From the NCBI GenBank assembly GCA_036397475.1, contig DASWIV010000227.1, positions 1 through 19,299 of the forward strand: 19,299 nt of DNA, in the 5' to 3' direction. Below, one piece after another: positions 14,886 to 19,299 of this stretch. This DNA comes from DASWIV01 sp036397475 (GTDB lineage: Bacteria > JAJVIF01 > JAPKYR01). The stretch's first letter is position 1. Each line of letters opens with the position of its first letter. The translations under genes and the position numbers were made by a program. The notes under the pieces were generated by a model. It was not told the origin of the DNA. It was given only the letters and a program-made list of their open reading frames with translations, and searched no databases.

Positions 14886-15962
14886 ATGGGAAACGGAAAC
14901 AGGATATTTGCAGTTATCACCACATTGCTTTTGCTGGTTCCCAGCACCGCGAAAGCCGAGACCTTGTCGGAAATTCTGCTTGGAATCGGAAATGAACGAC
15001 ATCCATTAACGCTCCAGACGATAAGTTACGATGGGGAGGTATCTATCGATCAGGCATCGGACCAGAATGGGCTTGTGCCGATGCAGTTTTCGTTCAAGGT
15101 GGCATGGAAATCGCCAGACCTTGCCAAAGTAACCTGGGTTTTTGATGAGTCCACATCCGACATCGATGTTCCATCCGAGGGATTTGGACACCCGGCGCTT
15201 GATCACATGCTGCTTGCCCGTCCTGACTTTATCGAGCTTCTGGATTTCGACTGGACTATTACTTACCAGGGAAGCGCATTGTGGGACGGCGAACCCGCAT
15301 GGCAGCTTTTATTGAATCCAACAGATTTTACCTCCATGTGGGAATCGTTCACTCTGATCGTCAGAAAAGACGATTACGTTCCACTGCGAACCGTTGTTAA
15401 ATTTTCGGATGACACCGAGGCAGTTACCGACCTCGACTGGCTCGTGATACAGAATGTGGTTGTACCGTCGAAATTTTCGACCACAATTACTCCTGCGATC
15501 AACGGCTTCAGCGGATTCGAAACGACTTTTTTCAATCACCAGATAAATCCCGACCTCACTGGAGTGAATTTCCAGAGGACCGAGGGAAGCTTTACAGGGG
15601 AAATACCTCACGATGATGACTATGACGGTCCCGCTGTATTCGAGGAGCTCTTCCACGGATTCGCGGACGACATCATTGTCGCGCCGGTGCACGATCCGGA
15701 CGGCGAATATACCGAATTGAAATTCACGTTCAGCCTGTTTGTCGAGGACCAGGCGATCTTCGATGAGCTGAACCAAAATATGGCTGAGATACGTGGAGTC
15801 GCCATAAGTGTTGTATCCGACTGGGACTGGAATTCAGATGGCGCACTTGACGATGTCACAACAAAATGGGATATCGGACGCTCAATAATGAACGCGATCG
15901 ATGGGTACCTGGGTACTGATAAAATAACGGATTTTTATTTTCTGGAATGGGGACTGGAATAG
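14886..15962 (+). CDS. Secreted protein with LolA-like region
   Basis: A signal peptide (MGNGNRIFAVITTLLLLVPS, cleavage after AKA near residue 24) exports this 358-residue protein to the periplasm. Residues of about 45-225 read like the open beta-barrel of LolA or outer-membrane lipoprotein-sorting domains: VAWKSPDLAKVTWVF, WQLLLNPTDF, TLIVRKDDYVPLRTVVKFSD, then VVPSKFSTTITP. The remaining 130 residues are acidic and include an EF-hand-like DWDWNSDGALDD loop. GAGGGA lies about eight bases before ATG 14886, and the gene follows DUF58 by 13 bases, so the three genes probably form one operon. Lipid or lipoprotein binding is an inference from fold resemblance only. Confidence 0.8.
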   Translation: MGNGNRIFAVITTLLLLVPSTAKAETLSEILLGIGNERHPLTLQTISYDGEVSIDQASDQNGLVPMQFSFKVAWKSPDLAKVTWVFDESTSDIDVPSEGFGHPALDHMLLARPDFIELLDFDWTITYQGSALWDGEPAWQLLLNPTDFTSMWESFTLIVRKDDYVPLRTVVKFSDDTEAVTDLDWLVIQNVVVPSKFSTTITPAINGFSGFETTFFNHQINPDLTGVNFQRTEGSFTGEIPHDDDYDGPAVFEELFHGFADDIIVAPVHDPDGEYTELKFTFSLFVEDQAIFDELNQNMAEIRGVAISVVSDWDWNSDGALDDVTTKWDIGRSIMNAIDGYLGTDKITDFYFLEWGLE

Positions 15963-15974
15963 TCCAGCCTATTT
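15954..15974 (+). terminator. Weak terminator-like hairpin at the convergent gene ends
   Basis: CTGGA (15954-15958) pairs with TCCAG (15963-15967) around a four-base loop, followed by CCTATTTTT. The stem is only 5 bp. It overlaps the stop of the secreted-protein gene and could end the moxR operon. Confidence 0.3.
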
Positions 15975-16682
15975 TTCACAATAAAAAATCGGTTCGTTCC
16001 AGTGGAGTGAATATCCCGACGCCCATTTCTGCCCACGCTCCCTCACGTACCAGTCAGTAGTTGCACGAAATCCCGCGTCCTCAAGCCTCTTTACGTAATC
16101 CTGTCCGTACACGCGAACATGGTCTTTCTGGCCGAACGCTTCTTCCCTTTCATATGGGTCGGTAATGTTCCAGTCTTCGTATGTCGTTTCCAAATCCAGA
16201 TTTATCGGCACCTGCAGTATCGCCCACCCGCCCGGACGCAGTACCCGGTACAATTCACGCATTGCGGTCTTATCATCAGGAATATGTTCGAGGACGTGGT
16301 TGCAGATGATGGCGTCGAAATAATTCTCTGCGTACCTGATCTCGGTGAGGTCCATCTTTTCCATCGCAAGGGGCGAATCGAGGTCGGCACTGAGATAATC
16401 GAGATTCGGGAGGTCCTTTATTTTGTCCTGAATAACTTTTTCCGGCGCGACATGAAGCAGCTTTAATCTGCCTGTGAAGAGGTCAGTTTTATTTTTTAAA
16501 TATAGCCATAATAGCCTGTCGCGCTCTTTCGACCCGCACTCCGGGCAAGCCGCGTTCGGACGGTTGTCGAGCCCGTAGGGGAGGAACGCGCGAAAAGTCG
16601 ATCCGCATAGCGGACATTCATAACGGTTTCCCGTCAGCCAGAATTTTAAAAGGGTCTTTAGTATGGATTTTCGCGGCACCAT
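15969..16682 (-). CDS. Class I SAM-dependent methyltransferase with N-terminal zinc ribbon
   Basis: The 237-residue protein begins with a zinc-ribbon-like pair, C23-x2-C26 and C46-x2-C49 (CPLC and CPEC). It is followed by a type 11 methyltransferase fold: motif I region LLHVAPEK (75-82), acidic strand end SADLDSP (98-104), FDAIICNHVLEHIPDD (122-137) and RVLRPGGWAILQVPI (146-160). Motif I lacks the usual glycine-rich GxGxG, as in related sugar or surface-glycan methyltransferases, so the substrate is not certain. GGAG lies just before ATG 16682. It starts 12 bases after asnS on the same strand, so it is likely co-transcribed with it, without a clear functional link. Confidence 0.88.
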   Translation of the reverse strand: MVPRKSILKTLLKFWLTGNRYECPLCGSTFRAFLPYGLDNRPNAACPECGSKERDRLLWLYLKNKTDLFTGRLKLLHVAPEKVIQDKIKDLPNLDYLSADLDSPLAMEKMDLTEIRYAENYFDAIICNHVLEHIPDDKTAMRELYRVLRPGGWAILQVPINLDLETTYEDWNITDPYEREEAFGQKDHVRVYGQDYVKRLEDAGFRATTDWYVRERGQKWASGYSLHWNEPIFYCEK

Positions 16683-16694
16683 AACACTCCGCGA

Positions 16695-17993
16695 CTAGGG
16701 ATAAATTTTCTCAATCGTTCTCGGGAACGGGATGCATTCACGGATTGAATGCACTCCGGCGATCCACGCGACCGTTCTCTCAAGCCCGAGGCCGAATCCG
16801 CCATGCGGATTGGTGCCGTAGCGCCTGAGATCGAGGAACCATTCAAACGCTTCCATAGGAAGATTGTGTTTTTTGATCTGTTCGATGAGGAAATCGGCGT
16901 CTTCAGCGCGCTGCCCGCCGCCGATAACTTCGCCGTAGCCTTCCGGAGCTAAAAGGTCTACTGAAAGCGATGTCCTCTCATCGTCAGGATCAGGCGCCAT
17001 GTAAAACGCTTTTATTGCCCTTGGAAAATGATGGACAAAAATTGGTTTGTCGAATTGCTGAGTGAGAAGCGTTTCATCCGGCGAACCGAAATCACTTCCC
17101 CACTCGATCTCCTGTCCGAGCTCATGCAACTTTTTGATGGCGTCATCGTAATGCATTCGAATAAACGGCGATTTTATATTTTCGAGTTTGGAAATGTCGC
17201 GCTCGAGAATTTCCAACTCGGCTTTGCACTTTTCAAGAACCCACTCGATCACATAGACGACCATTCGTTCCTGCAGGTCCATATTGTCGTTAAGGTCAAA
17301 CCAGGCTACTTCCGGCTCGATCATCCAGAACTCTGTGAGGTGGCGCCGCGTTTTAGATTTCTCAGCCCTGAAAGTCGGGCCGAACACGACAATTTTCCTG
17401 TGAGCCATAGCGCCTGCTTCACCGTAGAGCTGTCCCGACTGCGACAGGTACGCGACATGCTCGAAATACTCAACCGGGAAAAGAGTTGTGGTGCCTTCGA
17501 CAGCATTTGGTGTGAATATTGGCGAATCGAAGGTGATGAATCCGTCTTCGTAGAAAAATGTCCTGATGGCCTGGATTATTTCCGACCTTAGACGCAGGAG
17601 TGCCCACGGTTTCTTCGACCGCAGCCACAGGTGCCGGTGCTCGAACAGAAAACCTGTTCCATGCTCTTTCGGGGTGATCGGGTAATCCTCGACAATTTGT
17701 ACAGGCTCGATTCCGGATGAGATCACATGAAGCTCGTACTCTTCCTTTTTCGGGTGCTTCGAGACTTTCCCGGAAATTCGCAGCGACGATTCCTGTGTAA
17801 GTGACTGCCCGGTATCCCATGTGTCCGAATCAACATCGTTGATCCCGACCACAGCCTGGATAATACCGGTGCCGTCGCGGATCTCCAGGAACTGGAGTTT
17901 TTTGCTGTCGCGTTTATTGTAAAGCCAGCCTGAGAGTGTGACGACCTGGTCTACATGCTGGCTTATTTTATCGATCGTTGTATGCGTATACAT
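16695..17993 (-). CDS. asnS: Asparaginyl-tRNA synthetase
   Basis: It charges tRNA-Asn with asparagine in the cytosol. The 432 residues comprise an N-terminal OB-fold anticodon-binding domain (about 10-115, VTLSGWLYNKRDSKKLQFLE) and a class IIb catalytic core. Motif 2 is FRAEKSKTRRHLTEFW and motif 3 is GFGLGLERTVAWI near the C-terminus. The flexible-loop segment SQSGQLYGEAGA supports Asn/Asp type, and the AEKSKTRRHLTEF form together with length favours AsnRS over AspRS, which is longer in bacteria. GAGG lies about ten bases before ATG 17993. A promoter with TTGCTA and TATCCT lies upstream. It is divergent from the potassium channel gene. Confidence 0.94.
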   Translation of the reverse strand: MYTHTTIDKISQHVDQVVTLSGWLYNKRDSKKLQFLEIRDGTGIIQAVVGINDVDSDTWDTGQSLTQESSLRISGKVSKHPKKEEYELHVISSGIEPVQIVEDYPITPKEHGTGFLFEHRHLWLRSKKPWALLRLRSEIIQAIRTFFYEDGFITFDSPIFTPNAVEGTTTLFPVEYFEHVAYLSQSGQLYGEAGAMAHRKIVVFGPTFRAEKSKTRRHLTEFWMIEPEVAWFDLNDNMDLQERMVVYVIEWVLEKCKAELEILERDISKLENIKSPFIRMHYDDAIKKLHELGQEIEWGSDFGSPDETLLTQQFDKPIFVHHFPRAIKAFYMAPDPDDERTSLSVDLLAPEGYGEVIGGGQRAEDADFLIEQIKKHNLPMEAFEWFLDLRRYGTNPHGGFGLGLERTVAWIAGVHSIRECIPFPRTIEKIYP

Positions 17994-18002
17994 ATCTCTC
18001 GC

Positions 18003-18034
18003 CTCTGATTTTCGTGGTGGTGAGGATATCAGAG
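18003..18034. repeat. Inverted repeat before asnS
   Basis: CTCTGAT (18003-18009) and ATCAGAG (18028-18034) form a 7 bp inverted repeat around 18 bases. One arm overlaps the asnS ribosome site (AGAGG), the other the candidate -10 element. It could be an operator or, in a longer transcript, a leader hairpin. Confidence 0.3.
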
Positions 18035-18052
18035 CAGGGGGACAGGTAGCAA
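18023..18052 (-). promoter_or_regulatory. Candidate asnS promoter
   Basis: On the minus strand TTGCTA (18052-18047, 4 of 6) and TATCCT (18028-18023, 4 of 6) are separated by 18 bases, 29 bases before the asnS start. Confidence 0.4.
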
Positions 18053-18066
18053 GTTCGATAATAAAA

Positions 18067-18096
18067 TGGACATTTTCATCCGAATTTCATTAATAT
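18067..18096 (+). promoter_or_regulatory. Candidate promoter of the potassium channel gene
   Basis: TGGACA (18067-18072, 5 of 6) and TAATAT (18091-18096, 4 of 6) are separated by 18 bases. The -10 ends nine bases before ATG 18106 and no ribosome site is visible, so the transcript would be nearly leaderless. Confidence 0.4.
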
Positions 18097-18105
18097 TAAG
18101 TACGA

Positions 18106-19299
18106 ATGGCAAATCAGCGGAATAAGCCTGCCTCCCTGAAACCGGTCCAGGTACTGGCGGGTTCTTTCCTGGGATTGATTATCCTCGGTACGGTTGTCCT
18201 GTTACTTCCGGAATGCCACGCTCCGGGAAGCCACATCACTTTCCTGGATTCCCTGTTCACCGCTACAAGCGCGGTATGTGTGACCGGACTTATCACCGTC
18301 GATACTTCCTCCCAATGGACCCGGCTTGGACAGGTCGCCATCATGATTATGTTCCAGCTTGGCGGGATCGGTATCATCACCTTCGGAGCCTTTTTCGCAT
18401 TGCTTCTTGGGCAGAAGATAAATTTCAGGCAACGTGAATTACTGAAGGAACAATTCGGCGAAGATTCAGTAGCCAACATTCTTAAAATCATTCCGGTTGT
18501 GGCAGGGACTACGATCATCATTGAAATGATTGGCGCTGCTATCCTGTATCCATTTATCGCGGCTAACCATCCGGCGTCTGACGCCTTGTTCCATTCCGTG
18601 TTTCATGCTGTCTCGGCATTCTGCAATGCCGGATTTTCAACATATTCGGACAGCCTGATGGGATACTCGTCCAATATTGGTTTGAACGCCACCATTTGTA
18701 TCCTGATAGTACTCGGTGGACTCGGATTTCCCGTGATTACCGAACTTTTAAATTTCAGGGAGAGGCGCAGACGTTTGAGTCTTCACACAAGGATGGTACT
18801 CTGGGCCAGCGGCTTTCTGATCGTTGCCGGAACCGCGCTGATCTTTACTTTCGAGTATAACGGAAGCGCGGGCTTTCGATCCCTCCCGTTCAATGAAATG
18901 CTCCTGGGTTCGCTATTCCAGTCCATCACCACTCGTACGGCTGGTTTCAACACCCTGGACATAGGCTCAATGGCCCCGGCTAGCATTATCCTGATGGGTG
19001 TCCTCATGTTCATTGGCGGAAGTCCTTCGGGCACTGCAGGCGGCATTAAAACCACCACCGTGCTTACATCAATTGCGTCGATTCGTGCAGTGCTCAGGGG
19101 GGAAATGGATGTAATTATTTTCGACCGCCGCATAAAATGGGATACCGTGCGCCGGGCGAACGGGCTGGTTGTCTTATCGGCGGGCACCTTTATCGGGATG
19201 GTTCTCCTGATGTACCTGACCGGAGGAGGAAGGATGTTAGACCTCTGGTTCGAAACCCTCTCCGCCCTTGGAACGGTCGGACTTTCGACCGGTATTACA
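18106..19299 (+). CDS. TrkH/KtrB family potassium transporter channel subunit (3' end missing)
   Basis: This is the membrane pore of a Trk/Ktr potassium uptake system, which works with a cytosolic RCK subunit (TrkA/KtrA) not seen here. The 398 visible residues contain all four pore loops with their conserved glycines: VCVTGL (G61), FCNAGFS (G176), TRTAGFN (G280) and LGTVGLS (G392). The family motif GGSPSGTAGGIKTTT (304-318) is also present. Only about 13 residues precede the first helix, lacking the extra N-terminal helices of TrkH, so a KtrB-type protein of about 440 residues is expected; the window ends some 50 residues early. It is divergent from asnS, with no strong ribosome site. Confidence 0.92.
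   Translation, partial: MANQRNKPASLKPVQVLAGSFLGLIILGTVVLLLPECHAPGSHITFLDSLFTATSAVCVTGLITVDTSSQWTRLGQVAIMIMFQLGGIGIITFGAFFALLLGQKINFRQRELLKEQFGEDSVANILKIIPVVAGTTIIIEMIGAAILYPFIAANHPASDALFHSVFHAVSAFCNAGFSTYSDSLMGYSSNIGLNATICILIVLGGLGFPVITELLNFRERRRRLSLHTRMVLWASGFLIVAGTALIFTFEYNGSAGFRSLPFNEMLLGSLFQSITTRTAGFNTLDIGSMAPASIILMGVLMFIGGSPSGTAGGIKTTTVLTSIASIRAVLRGEMDVIIFDRRIKWDTVRRANGLVVLSAGTFIGMVLLMYLTGGGRMLDLWFETLSALGTVGLSTGIT

Noticed and set aside
17028..17591. A 187-codon plus-strand frame within asnS
   Set aside because: It is antisense to the catalytic domain of asnS and has no independent signal.
1..19299. CRISPR arrays, tRNA or rRNA genes, insertion sequences
   Set aside because: No regularly spaced repeats, no tRNA cloverleaf in any intergenic gap and no transposase were seen; the gaps are too short for rRNA.

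Overview
This is a bacterial chromosomal window of mostly housekeeping and envelope genes, with moderate GC by eye and tight gene packing. Signal peptides, an apparent LolA-fold secreted protein and many membrane proteins point to a diderm bacterium. The class V aminotransferase, SerA and DUF1015 set, a FliA/WhiG-type sigma factor and several unrecognised proteins would suit an uncultivated FCB-type lineage. That placement is a guess; no marker here fixes the phylum.

Layout. (1) 1-3074, plus strand: the 3' part of a class V aminotransferase (probably phosphoserine aminotransferase), a short-form 3-phosphoglycerate dehydrogenase and a DUF1015 protein. This is a serine-synthesis cluster with no recognisable phosphoserine phosphatase. 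(2) 3075-5979: an accessory-looking stretch with an orphan membrane-anchored protein under its own promoter and, convergent to it, a glycosyltransferase-like membrane protein broken by an internal deletion. (3) 5980-8346: hisC, then hypA-hypB (nickel insertion into hydrogenase). A hydrogenase maturation protease on the opposite strand has also lost its middle and is frameshifted. A nested palindromic element lies between hypB and the protease. (4) 8346-12317, minus strand: a beta-propeller secreted protein, then a set reading small membrane protein, tail-anchored protein with a UBA-like N-terminus, FliA/WhiG-family sigma factor, broken protease. A good sigma-28-type promoter lies directly before the small membrane protein, so the sigma factor may drive its own operon. 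No flagellar gene is visible. (5) 12465-15962, plus strand: MoxR AAA ATPase, DUF58 protein and a LolA-like secreted protein, apparently one operon. (6) 15969-17993, minus strand: asnS followed by a zinc-ribbon methyltransferase. (7) 18106 to the end: a KtrB/TrkH potassium channel subunit, cut by the window edge just after its fourth pore loop.

The best candidate for something new is the sigma-factor operon in 8680-11057, because two undescribed membrane proteins are co-encoded with a sigma-28-type factor and a matching promoter. The two deletion-frameshift genes are the other notable feature. Each keeps recognisable N- and C-terminal parts in different frames with nothing left between them, so either real gene decay or local misassembly could explain them. 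There is no gene-free stretch over 300 bases; the longest gaps are 5822-5979, 8192-8345 and 12318-12464.
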